Of a DNA stretch of 64,000 nucleotides, positions 53,160 to 62,648 are shown piece by piece. The notes under the pieces were generated by a model. It made no database searches, had not been told where the DNA came from, and saw only the letters and a list, made by a program, of their open reading frames with translations. This DNA is from Plectrocnemia conspersa. Its lineage: Eukaryota > Arthropoda > Insecta > Trichoptera > Polycentropodidae. The stretch is taken from contig VTFK01000056.1 of NCBI GenBank assembly GCA_009617715.1, positions 310,001-374,000 on the forward strand, written 5' to 3'. The number at the start of each line of letters is the position of its first letter. The first letter of the stretch is position 1. The translations under genes were made by a program, and so were the position numbers.

Positions 53160-53700
53160 CTCGTCTTTGGAGGAGTAATGTATTGACCGATATTGATAAT
53201 TTAAATGATCGTAAACTTACTGCAAGAGCAGAAATATTGACAGATAATTTTAATAGTACCAGGCTACCACTAAACATGCATTCTGTAAAGAAAACTACAA
53301 TAAATCCACAAATTTGACTTCTGTAGAATTTTTAATGAGGAAACAGCCAAAAAGTATGCTGCATATAAAAATTCACCATAATATGCAATCACATCTGACG
53401 AAATAAATGCATTATGGAAATTTTATATCCTTCTGTAAACAATAAATTTCATGGAAAGAGGTAATTTTGGATTACAAAAAATGGCATTCATAATAAGATT
53501 GTTATGGTGATTTGTATTATGGTAGCCATGATTGTAATTGGATTTGGCTACAAATCATGTTCCCAGTATACAGATTATGACTACCTAGTGGATCTTCAAA
53601 AAAAATTAAAACATCGAGGGGAAGTAACAAAAAAGTCTGGAAAATATACTGCCACATTGATCACAATGTTAGACCATTTGACAGTAAATTTGTAACATAT
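53160..53700 (+). pseudogene. Probable piggyBac-like transposase relic
   Basis: Across several frame breaks the plus strand shows pieces resembling PiggyBac-type transposases: SDEINALWKFYILL (compare the N-terminal ..EI.AF.GILLL.. helix), NFGLQKMAF, and GFGYKSCSQYTDYDYLVDLQ then SGKYTATLITMLDHLTV (compare the ..FGYK.W.. to ..L.D.LP.. region). Many stops and gaps break it. The identification rests on pattern memory only. Confidence 0.4.
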
Positions 53701-53773
53701 TATACATACATTGATAATTACGTTAATACGAAAGGATCTGACTGCACTTTTACTCCACGGACAAATAAATCGC

Positions 53774-53820
53774 CAAAAGCCTGATGCAATATGTAGACTA
53801 CAGATTGCATCAGGCTTTTG
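53774..53820. repeat. Perfect 17 bp inverted repeat, 13 nt loop
   Basis: CAAAAGCCTGATGCAAT at 53774-53790 and its exact complement ATTGCATCAGGCTTTTG at 53804-53820. It sits just 3' of the piggyBac-like relic. Perfect identity in otherwise decayed DNA suggests recent origin or structural selection. Confidence 0.8.
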
Positions 53821-54447
53821 GAAACGAAGATCTTTTGAACACTTCTAACACTAAAAGCGTCATTCATAGCTTTGTCTAAGAGAAAAGATTTTTGACCGTT
53901 TCTTAGCCAAATTTCTTCAGCAATTATAACAAACATATGGAAAGGACCGATAGGATGGATGAAAATAGGTGATTCCAGATTGCTATATGTTCAATTAGTT
54001 TTGCCAACGTTAGACTATATTAGACGAATAAGCGTTAGTAATAATTGCAGCTTTGTTGTATGTTAAATAAATATAATGTTGTATTGTCATTAAATTTCAT
54101 TTCTTCATATCGTCACTTGTTTTTGTTCCTAAATATGTCGCTATTAATTATAAATAAATTATTTTCATAAACTTCCGTATTGGACCTCGCTCCGTTTATG
54201 CAGCTCTAAAGGATGCAGTCTCAGAAGTCCTTTAGTTCAAACACAAAATAGTTTTTTTTGTTAGAAATAATATAAAGCTGAGACTATTTGAAGTATAATA
54301 ATTATTTCAGCTTTCTTTTACTTTTTATGAGCAAGGTGCTACAAACAGCGTTGAACAGATGGATACGTTTCACGATAGTTTTAAATGAAAGTTTTTTTTA
54401 ATTTGTCTAATAAAAAAAAAATTCTTAAATTTAATTTTATTTTATAA

Positions 54448-54585
54448 TTAATTAGACATCTTTGCTATCCAAGCGTACATCGGCGATAAACCAAATCGCA
54501 AAACTTCACGTGCATTGGAATTTCGTTCCGGTGTGAATCGATCGGGACGACGCTTTTTAGCTACTTCTACGACACGGATACGATT
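54448..54585 (-). other. Unassigned coding-like fragment, 45 codons
   Basis: A minus-strand frame with balanced composition reads NRIRVVEVAKKRRPDRFTPE, RNSNAREVLRFGLSPMYAWI, AKMSN, stop. There is no in-frame start and no clear acceptor upstream. It could be a terminal exon or mobile-element C-terminus. I do not recognise the family. Confidence 0.25.
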
Positions 54586-54813
54586 TTAAACCTTTAAAAA
54601 TCACAAACGCATTACCCTACCAACTACAAGAAGCCGTCAATTTTAGATAACTTTGGAACTATTGGAACTTCGCTCTAAAGGGCTTGCCACTAATGCGGCC
54701 CTCAGACAGGTATTTAATATAAAAAATGAAAGTTTAATATATAAACAATTAATTACACATATTTGAACATATGCCTGTCTGGTATGGAGTAACAATAATA
54801 ATACAAAATGTTC

Positions 54814-55145
54814 TTTGGGGGTCGAGTCGTTGGTGCTGGAGCTCGTGATCACGTCGGGTTGTCACCAGTTTGGGGGTCGAGTCGTTGGTGCTGGAGCTCG
54901 TGCGTTCTATGCAGCTGATTAGATGTCCTCGAGAAAAGTCCGGTGGATAGCGTGGTCGGCGGAGAAGGGCATGGTAGTGGCAGCGGCGGGTCGGCGGAGA
55001 CGGCGGCGAGGGCGTCAGCGGAGACAGTTGTCGAGTCGATGCAATGTAATCGGGCCAACTGTCTCTCGGAGTTTCTGTCCGTCTATTTATATATTTTGAG
55101 GATCGTACGGAAATTGTAACAACTTATTGCTACCTGTCGCCACAG
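54814..55145 (-). mobile_element. LTR retrotransposon relic (LTR-like plus tRNA-Trp-type primer site)
   Basis: Read on the minus strand there is a TATA box (TATAAATAG, 55083-55091), then a GC-rich leader, then TGGTGACAACCCGACGTGAT at 54848-54867. That matches the complement of the tRNA-Trp 3' end (TGGTGACCCCGACGTGAT) apart from a small central change. This primer site typifies the CsRn1 clade of Ty3/Gypsy elements, known from insects. A 34 bp block (CACGAGCTCCAGCACCAACG then ACTCGACCCCCAAA) flanks it on both sides (54814-54847 and 54869-54902). A possible LTR start is TGTGGCGACAGG near 55145. No gag-pol is left. Confidence 0.5.
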
Positions 55146-55194
55146 TTCTATGTAAATAAGCAAAAATAATATATAATACACCTTTTAAGTATAT

Positions 55195-55425
55195 TTTAGG
55201 GGCTGTGATGATGGCGGTTGGCAATGAGACACAGATTGAGCCGCTGCAGTAATATTTATTTAAGGTTACAGTGATTACATTACAAAAATGGGGCGGACGC
55301 GCGACGGCACGCGTCCGAACCCTTACAAGCTTGCCGGTGGAGAGAGCGAAAACCGTCACAACAATGCCACTTCTGCGCCGACCAGTTTTGGCCATAACAA
55401 ATCTATATTGGCCCCCACACTAATC
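55195..55425 (-). repeat. GC-rich LTR-like or element-end block
   Basis: On the minus strand it starts TGTGGGGGCCAATATAG and passes GGTTCGGACGCGTGCCGTCG, an AATAAA (near 55258) and CTCATTGCCAACCGCCATCA ending TCACA. The TG..CA ends and poly(A) signal resemble an LTR or element 3' end, but no target duplication or second copy was found. It directly adjoins the LTR relic at 54814-55145 and may belong to it. Confidence 0.35.
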
Positions 55426-56860
55426 TTAAAAACAATTAAAGAACACTGTCATTTTCATACCAAAAAATATTTCGCAAAACCACATTAACTCACTAATCTC
55501 GTGTATCAATGACTACGATAAAAACAACCCTAAATTTAAATACAAGCACAAAATGCCAATGCACATATTTCTTTAGAGGCTAAAGACAACATATCAATTA
55601 TTACAGTTCTCCAATGAAATATATTCAAATATAGTATCACTTGATAAATTGTTATTTTTTAGTTTCATGTATTTTTATTCTTCTTCTTTTTCCCTTTGAT
55701 TATAACAACAAACGTTTTTTTATTATATTATATATAATTAGAATGTCTGTATAATTATTAATATCAATGTAATAAACGTAATTAAAATATTGCGAAACTT
55801 TAATTTTGGACAGTTGATTCCCAAATATGTAAGACAAAAAAAACTTTTAGACAAATTTATGCACCAGCATGAGAATGTTAATAAAAATCAGAAGGTCAGA
55901 GTCGCTGACCACATCAGACGGAAAAGGCGCAGCCGCTTCCTTCTTCAGATCCACTGGTCCAGCTCGACATCTGGAATTCAGGGTTAAACTCGTTTTGAAG
56001 ACATGGAAGGAGAACTTCGCGTATATCATAACATAAGATATACAAAATGTACGTGAATAATCTTAATTGTTGCGCAATAATTATTAATACAAAATACTGA
56101 GACAAATAAAAATGCTTATTTCAGACATTCAACCACCTACTAATTATAATTACAAAGAATAATCTCAATAGGATAGTTATTTCCTTTGATACAACTGGTT
56201 GTGTTCTATATCAATCAGCAAAACCAGAATTTTTGTTTCAAAAGATACTATAGTTTTGTACTTATACTTATTATACTTCAATGTCTTCCCAGTCAATGTT
56301 TTTTTTCTTGAGTTGTTAGAAGTTGATCAACGATCGAGGAGTGATAAGAAGATTCAAGTCAATGAAATTTGATGTAACACGTCTCAAGATATAGAAATCG
56401 ATCAATGTTTAAGTATTACGTGACCAATAGTTGTACCAACCAGCTGACAAAATTTCACACTCTTAACAGCAGCAAATAATTATCTGTCATTCGTGTTGTC
56501 TATGTGTTCGCATTATAATCTCCACCAGCTATACATTTGCTCCATGGAATTTTAAGTACTACAACAAATTACTAACCAATTAATGTTTTATCGTACATAT
56601 ATTTTAAAATCATAATAGAATTTATTGTCGGTTATGTAAGCTTTCTGTTAATTCTGCAATGTAAACATTACTATTGAATGCTTCAAACACCAAGACTCAA
56701 TATTGTAAGTATGTAACACAAATGGAACTAGCAATATATTTTTTTATATCATCATTTTTTATCTATCTTTTATAGAATCAAACCAATTTTTGTTTACTGA
56801 CCTATATACCCATATTCAGCCAGCGACGTTTGTCCCGCTTGGAAATATACTACGATCGAT
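55426..56860. other. Non-coding stretch
   Basis: No gene recognised. Overlapping short frames at 55790-56105 lie in a small GC-richer patch but have no domain or splice support. Confidence 0.45.
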
Positions 56861-56894
56861 ACAGGGTAGATGTTCATTCGCCCTCTGTACTCGC

Positions 56895-56931
56895 ACAAGA
56901 CAGTTCATTAGAGCCACCCTGTCAAAAACAC
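56895..56931 (+). other. Probable 5' non-coding exon
   Basis: A GC-richer stretch with an initiator-like ACAGTTC near 56900 ends at CACAC|GTGAGT-type donor (AAAACAC|GTGAGT). The next acceptor, TTACTATTTCAG, is at 57108. This arrangement suggests the leader exon of the gene whose coding starts at 57202. The 5' boundary is a guess. Confidence 0.4.
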
Positions 56932-57108
56932 GTGAGTAAAAATGTCTGATATTTATTCTATTACATCACTTAAACCCTTCTATATTTCCAACGATTTATA
57001 CGCTAGCCTAAAATATTATATTATATAACGTCTCATAAGACCTTTTTATTACATTTCGATTTACCGGTAAATAATTAAAGTAATGCATTTTTTATCTTAC
57101 TATTTCAG

Positions 57109-57245
57109 TTTCGAGACAGGTGCCAAATAATATACACACCTACTCAAATATTTAACGTTTCTAAACAGCTGTATATTGTTGATTAACGATTTTAAACGAA
57201 AATGTTGACTTTGTGGTACGTGGTTTTGGCTTATCAAGAAAGAAG
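57109..57245 (+). CDS. Signal-peptide exon A of an unidentified gene
   Basis: Acceptor TATTTCAG|TTTCGAG. Coding begins at 57202 and gives MLTLWYVVLAYQER plus two nucleotides (phase 2) up to the donor AAG|GTTAGT. The short hydrophobic leader is homologous to that of the exon 150 bp downstream, including the sequence just before the ATG. No in-frame downstream exon could be firmly assigned in the window, so only the first 14 codons are known. Confidence 0.45.
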
Positions 57246-57348
57246 GTTAGTATCGAATTTATTTTATTAAACTACCTACCTTTTTAACTGGTAATCATTT
57301 CGGCGATAAGGCATTGATGTGTATAATTTTAACCGCTTATCAATACAC

Positions 57349-57356
57349 TATAAATA
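57349..57356 (+). promoter_or_regulatory. Candidate TATA box for exon B
   Basis: TATAAATA lies 47 nt upstream of the exon B ATG, leaving a leader of about 15-20 nt if transcription starts about 30 nt downstream. It suggests exon B can be transcribed from its own promoter. Confidence 0.35.
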
Positions 57357-57395
57357 TATAAAGATGATTCGGAAAGCAATTTGATAATCGTTAAA

Positions 57396-57445
57396 ATGTT
57401 GGGCTTGTGGTACGGTGTGTTAGCAATTCAGAGACTTTTTGCAGG
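57396..57445 (+). CDS. Signal-peptide exon B, tandem duplicate of exon A
   Basis: MLGLWYGVLAIQRLFA plus GG (phase 2) ends at GCAGG|GTAAGG. Compared with exon A: ML.LWY.VLA.Q.. with aligned leader sequence TTGATAATCGTTAAAATG versus GATTAACGATTTTAAACGAAAATG. Identical exit phase means either exon could precede the same downstream exon. A very short open candidate at 58192-58231 (acceptor TGTCAG, donor GGTATGTC) would continue in frame but is speculative. Confidence 0.5.
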
Positions 57446-59976
57446 GTAAGGATTTCTTATTAATAAATTTAAAACATATATTTCATAATGAGTGTTTATA
57501 CATAGTTACGTAATATTATTGTTTCTCTTTCTTGATTTCATAAACAAAATTGTTTCGTTTAAAAACGAAAAATAAAAATACGAATGGTTCAAAGCTTGGC
57601 TTTTTACTACAACTTTTATTTTTCGTCGCACTGTGGCGCTAATATAAAATGACGTTTAGTAAAGCTAAAATTTGAGTTTTTGGAATATAGAATTAATTAA
57701 CATATACTTATGTTGATTCCTTGCTTATTTATATATGCACTACAAGCATAAAATATTAAATCATATTAAAATATGTTATAATATTTACTAGACTTTCGTA
57801 CATTTCGAGCAAATGTAGATAATTTTTAACCACCAGTTTCCACCAAATATATAATTTAAGATAAGAATGTGTTAATCAGCATAAATTTCACATCTCTGCC
57901 ATAAACGTGTTTTGTTATTTGATAGGTAAAAATAAAAAGACATAAAATTAGTAAATTGTAATGAACGTGTTTTTGAATCTGTGAAAGGACTATGTAAGAC
58001 GTTTTAGGTTACGTCATACATACCCTTTATAGAATAATCGATTCTCATTCTATATGTATGTATGGTCTTTTCAGTTTAAATCTGTGCTTTTGGGTCTTAG
58101 GGAAAGTTGGTTTAATTTAATTTTAATTTAATGAACATATATAAAATGCATACGGAAATATCTGAGATCGGAGTCTGCACTAAAATGTCAGCGATATATT
58201 GTCGGCTGTGATCTGTCATGGAGCAGCGAGGGTATGTCGTGATGTGTTTTTATGATGATGCTGGACGATCCACTAATATGTCTATATTTCGTGACTTCAA
58301 GGGATTGTTCCGTTGGAGCGTCTTTATCCGTCTGCTATCTTCCGCCGTCCGTTTACTTCCTTGTGATTAAGTGACACATCTTTAATATTGCTAATTTGAG
58401 ACAATTCTGCCGAACCGCAGATGAATGTGTTGATCGGCCAATTGCATAGATTTTTAGACATACCAAGCAAATATATTTACGCCATAAGTAAAACTTCTAG
58501 CTGGCCTCTTTCGGCGATCGTTAACAAGGGGGTAAATAACAATAGTCCTTTTTGCGCAGCATAGAACGCATCCATTTCGCGTCCTTTTTACACAAAATGC
58601 TATTTTTTCTGATATGTATGGATAATGAGCGACATATTATCTTCGACACTACTAATCAATGGAACATAGAAAGAAATGAATATATGTTTTTATATTTTTT
58701 TAATATAATTTTAGAAGTCTTAATATATAACTGCACATTTATGACAAGAATGTTAATTTTTCATTTTAACATACAACTTAAATAGTTGATTCTCATAAAA
58801 TGTTCAGTTATTAAGCTAAAAAATTATATATTTTATCTGTTTCCGATTAATATGATTATGTCCAATTAATAGAGAATACGGAACATAGTCTAATATATGA
58901 TACATATATTTTTATATTTTTTGACATTCATGTCAAGTAATATTTCATACTTTTATTTAAATTAAAAAATATTGAATCAGTTAAATTTTTCTTGAAGTAT
59001 CTATCACATAACCTTTTACAAAATAACTGTTATCTGTTGTGATATAAAAATTAAGCTCGGGTTTATTAGTCAATGTTCCTCCCTTTTTCTTATACGCTAT
59101 GATCATAACATCAGCGCTCTAGAACTCAAATCTGGCTCAGGTCATCTAGCTCCAAAACGAGCTCGATTGACTAGAAGCTGTTCTAATTTTTCATTTGTAT
59201 GGTTTTTCAGCTTTATTATTTCTAACTATTAAACTATAATGGACAGATTTTAAATTAATTCATTATTATTATCGTGGAAGAGATTTACAGATGTGTATAA
59301 AATATAGAGCTACCATACAGTTAGAGTTAAAGGATTGACATGCTGGATTTTACAAATATAACTAGTAGATCGACAGTTATATCATGCAATTTCAGATAGC
59401 TAAAGTAATATACTTATAAAAACGATGAATTTTTAAATGTTATATTTTACTATTAAAAATAATAAATTAAATTAAATGTGTGAATTGTATAAGGACATTA
59501 TTAAAATAACATGTTAGATAATGATGGCCAGGTATTTAAATAATCAAGTTTTATAATAATAGAATTAGATTAATGATTAACTAAAATATTTACCATGTGC
59601 AATTATTTTATTAGAGATTTAATAAATCTAATTCACTGTGTTTTAAAATATTTCATTAGTTTATCGTCTTAATTACATTTTTTATATTTTAGTGGAGTGT
59701 TAAGATATTAACAATTTTATTGATTGAATTGTTGTAAAATTGAGTTCAAAATTTGTTTTAATTGCTTAATATAGGTACGAAATAAATAAGTTTGAAAAAT
59801 AGAAAAAAAATGGAAAAGGTATTTTGTATATAGATTTGTACATTTCTGTCACCAACCTATAAATACAAAAAAATGTTATTTTATGAATTGGGACCGAAAA
59901 TATTACAAACAATACTTTTATATACAAAATCAGAGAAATAGTAGAAGTTAGACTATATTGCTAAAATTGTATTGCA
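57446..59976. other. Mostly non-coding stretch between the exon pair and the mucin gene
   Basis: AT-rich apart from a balanced patch at 58150-58420, which could hold small exons of the gene begun at 57.2 kb. The plus-strand frame at 58552-58785 has no supporting features. Possible poly(A) signals for the minus-strand gene (TTTATT on the plus strand) occur near 59717. Confidence 0.4.
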
Positions 59977-62593
59977 TCACCGCTTCTTTGTAGTTTTTAC
60001 TCTAGTAGTTGTGATATATTTGGGGGTAGTCGAAGTAAAAGGAGTACTGTCAGTGGCTGTTGTTGAGCAACCACATGTTGTGCTTTCAGTAGTTGTTGAA
60101 CAACCACATGTTGTGCTTTCAGTAGTTGTTGAACAGCCACATGTTGTGCTTTCAGTAGTCGTTGATGGAGTAGTGCAAGTTGTAGTTTCAGTAGTCGTTG
60201 GAGTAGTGCAAGTTGTGCTCTCAGTAGTCGTTGTAGGAGTAGTGCAAGTTGTGCTTTCAGTAGTTGTTGAACAGCCACATGTTGTGCTTTCAGTAGTCGT
60301 TGATGGAGTAGTGCAAGTTGTACTTTCAGTAGTCGTTGGAGTAGTGCAAGTTGTGCTCTCAGTAGTCGTTGTAGGAGTAGTACAAGTTGTACTTTCTGTA
60401 GTGGTGGTTGGAGTAGTACAAGTTGTACTTTCAGTAGTTGTTGTTGGAGTAGTACAAGTTGTACTTGCAGTAGTCGTTGATGGTAGTGTACAGTGCATGA
60501 TTATAGCAGTCGTTGTTGGAGTGGTACATGTTGTACTTTCAGTAGTTGTTGTTGGAGTAGTACAAGTTGTACTTGCAGTAGTCGTTGATGGTAGTGTACA
60601 GTGCATGATTATAGCAGTCGTTGTTGGAGTGGTACATGTTGTGCTCTCAGTAGTTGTTGTTGGTGTACAAGTTGTACTTTCAGTAGTCGTTGATGGAGTT
60701 GTACAAGTTGTGCTTATAGTAGTAGTGGTTGGAGTTGTACAAGTTGTGCTTTCAGTACTTGTTGTTGGAGTAGTACAAGTTGTACTTTCAGTAGTCGTTG
60801 TTGGAGTAGTACAAGTTGTACTGTCTGTAGTCGTTGTTGGAGTGGTGCAAGTAGTGCTTTTAGGAGTAGTTGTTGAAGTGATATATGGAGTTGTACATTC
60901 AGTGGTAGTTGGAATTGTACACTCAGTAGTATATGGAGTCGTACATTCAGTGGTGGTTGGAATTGTACACTCGGTAGTAGATGGAGTTGTACATTCGGCA
61001 GTTGTTTGTGTGTTCGTATTGCAATGATGTGCCACATGTATTGGATGTGCTGGATGTAATGCACATGGTAAATGTATTGAATGTGTCGGATGCGTCGGGT
61101 GAGTTGGTAATTTATGTGTAGGTTTCTTCTCGTGTATGTGTATTGTTGAAAAGATATGTGTTGCCGGCTCCGATGAACTATTTGGTGTCGCTGGTGTCGT
61201 ATTGCAGTTTGGAATGTGGACATCAGGCCAAAGTATATCAATATTGTTAATTTTAAAATAGTATAAACATTTTTTCCAAATTTCTGATTTTCCTATTTGC
61301 ATCTGTTTATAATAGAAAAATCTCCTTTGATCTATAATTGAAGGCATACGATTCATGTGCCAATTTCCCGTGGCTGCGTAATGACACATTTCAACTGTGG
61401 AAAATAACGTATATTATAACAAATCAAAATCGCTAATTATTCTAATTAACACTAACCTTGCAATTCGTTGCATTCAAGACAATTAATTTCGTAATAATTT
61501 GGACACAACAAATCGACGTCATAAATTGTTCTTCGTTCGCTATTATTATATAAGTATTTGTTTATCATTCTTTCACGCGCATGACCAGCTTGCTCGTTAG
61601 TAGGAACTTTTATCCAAAATCCATATTTTCCATAATGGCATATTTCCGCTAAAAAAATTATTTATTTAATATGTTTTTTTTTGTGAACATCTGTCTTTGT
61701 TATAAACTTATCTAACCATTGATGGCTTTGTTCGTATCTAATCTAAAATAGAAAACATTCGCACACTTTTTCCTCACTTCAAATTCAAAGCTCTTTAAAC
61801 ATGTTCCATCAAACTCAAAGTTTTCTTTAATGAATATTTCTATTTTTTCCTTGTGATCTTCTTCACACCAGCTAGGCCAATGTCCGAATCTCAACATGTA
61901 ACAAGCATCTCCTAAATGAATAAAAATAAACATACAATATACAAAAGTATAAAAAATCTTAATAATAATTTAACTCACGTTTAATCTCCCTGTGCAAGAA
62001 TTTTTTCTGTCTTTGTGAAAGGTTTTTTTCATACGTATCTATTTTAAAGTTAGTAAATTAGTTACAACACAATACAATATATATGAAAAAAAAATGTAAT
62101 TTACAAACAGTAAAATACGTTATGCTCGTGTTCTTCTTCTGAGGAATTTGCTAATTCTTTGCAATTTGAGACATCTTTATGATTAGATTCTTGATAATAT
62201 TCAATATGAACGTGTTGATGAATATGTCCAGCTTCGTGATTTTCATCATGCTCACATTTATGATCATGTTGATGAGAATCTAAGCGAATGGAAAAGTACA
62301 AATTATTTTTTTTTAAATATATTACATATAATATTGTAATATTAAACTTACCATGATGTAATTTATCAGATTTCAAAAATTTAAATTCATGTTCATGCCA
62401 TGATTCTTCTGAAGAGGAGTCTGAGTATTCTGTAATTAATACTTTTTTGATGTAGGTGCTTAGGTATAATATATAATTAATATTCCTAAATTTAATGAAA
62501 AATACCTTTATCGTGAACGTCACCACATGCTTTTAATTTTCCAAATAATATTACTATCACTAATAAACACAGGAAATTCGATACTCCCTTCAT
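59977..62593 (-). CDS. Secreted His-rich, Cys-module, Thr/Cys mucin-like protein, 733 aa
   Basis: Predicted exons in transcript order: 62593-62506, 62429-62352, 62279-62109, 62038-61979, 61911-61717, 61648-61457 and 61394-59977 (stop TGA). The lengths sum to 2202 nt, every intron is phase 1 and about 61-76 nt long. The N-terminus MKGVSNFLCLLVIVILFG is a signal peptide. Then comes an acidic, His-rich region (SHQHDHKCEHD, GHIHQHVHIEYY), three roughly 64 aa modules that begin RDACYMLRFGHW, AEICHYGKYGFW and VEMCHYAATGNW, a His/Pro-rich linker, and about 320 residues of TTTESTTCTTP-type repeats ending in basic TTKKR. The Thr/Ser density implies heavy O-glycosylation and the regular Cys implies disulphide cross-linking. 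An extracellular matrix, gut-lining, silk or cuticle role is possible, but the family is not recognised. The exon 3 donor (T|GTTTGT) is weak; read-through gives a 114 aa His-rich protein. Confidence 0.7.
60035..60990 (-). repeat. Coding minisatellite of the mucin-like tail
   Basis: About 30-33 bp units encode TTTESTTC plus TTPT or GCS variants. Two unit types are interspersed: ..STTCGCS (mostly toward the C-terminus) and ..STTCTTPT. A higher-order unit of 108 bp (36 aa, containing AIIMHCTLPSTTTASTTC) is duplicated in tandem at 60431-60538 and 60539-60646, nearly identical. Near the linker a shorter TTECTIPT-type unit replaces it. All units keep the reading frame. Confidence 0.85.
62101..62593 (-). 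CDS. Possible short isoform: secreted His-rich protein, 114 aa
   Basis: If the weak donor at 62109/62108 is not used, exons 62593-62506, 62429-62352 and 62279-62101 give a complete 345 nt frame ending ..EHNVFYCL, stop TAA. The product would be the signal peptide plus the acidic, Ser-rich and His-rich region only. The clustered HxH and HxxH patterns suggest Zn or Cu binding. It shares the first 86 residues or so with the 733 aa product. Confidence 0.4.
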
Positions 62594-62641
62594 TGTACAC
62601 AAAATTTATCTAATGCATTCGCGTAAAAGCGTTGTAATTGA

Positions 62642-62648
62642 TTTTATA
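62642..62648 (-). promoter_or_regulatory. TATA box of the His-rich/mucin gene
   Basis: On the minus strand TATAAAA within AGTATAAAATCAAT lies 49 nt before the ATG at 62593, leaving a leader of about 20-25 nt. The spacing is as expected for an insect TATA promoter. Confidence 0.5.

Noticed and set aside
60035..60990. A CRISPR-like array
   Set aside because: The repeats are contiguous, in-frame coding units with no unique spacers, in a eukaryotic gene.
59972..61027. A 351-codon plus-strand open frame rich in VVVGVVQVVLSVV
   Set aside because: It is the antisense reading of the Thr/Cys minisatellite. The minus-strand frame has splice structure, a signal peptide and meaningful composition; the plus frame is a by-product of a repeat unit lacking stops on both strands.
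61712..61933. Minus-strand frame beginning MFIFIHLGDACY as a separate small gene
   Set aside because: Its first residues are intronic. A TTCATTTAG acceptor at 61912 and matching phase-1 junctions make it exon 5 of the larger gene.
62280..62526. The 141-codon minus frame starting MVTFTIKVFF as one continuous protein
   Set aside because: It reads through two introns (62505-62430 and 62351-62280) that have good donor and acceptor sites; the spliced version gains a signal peptide.
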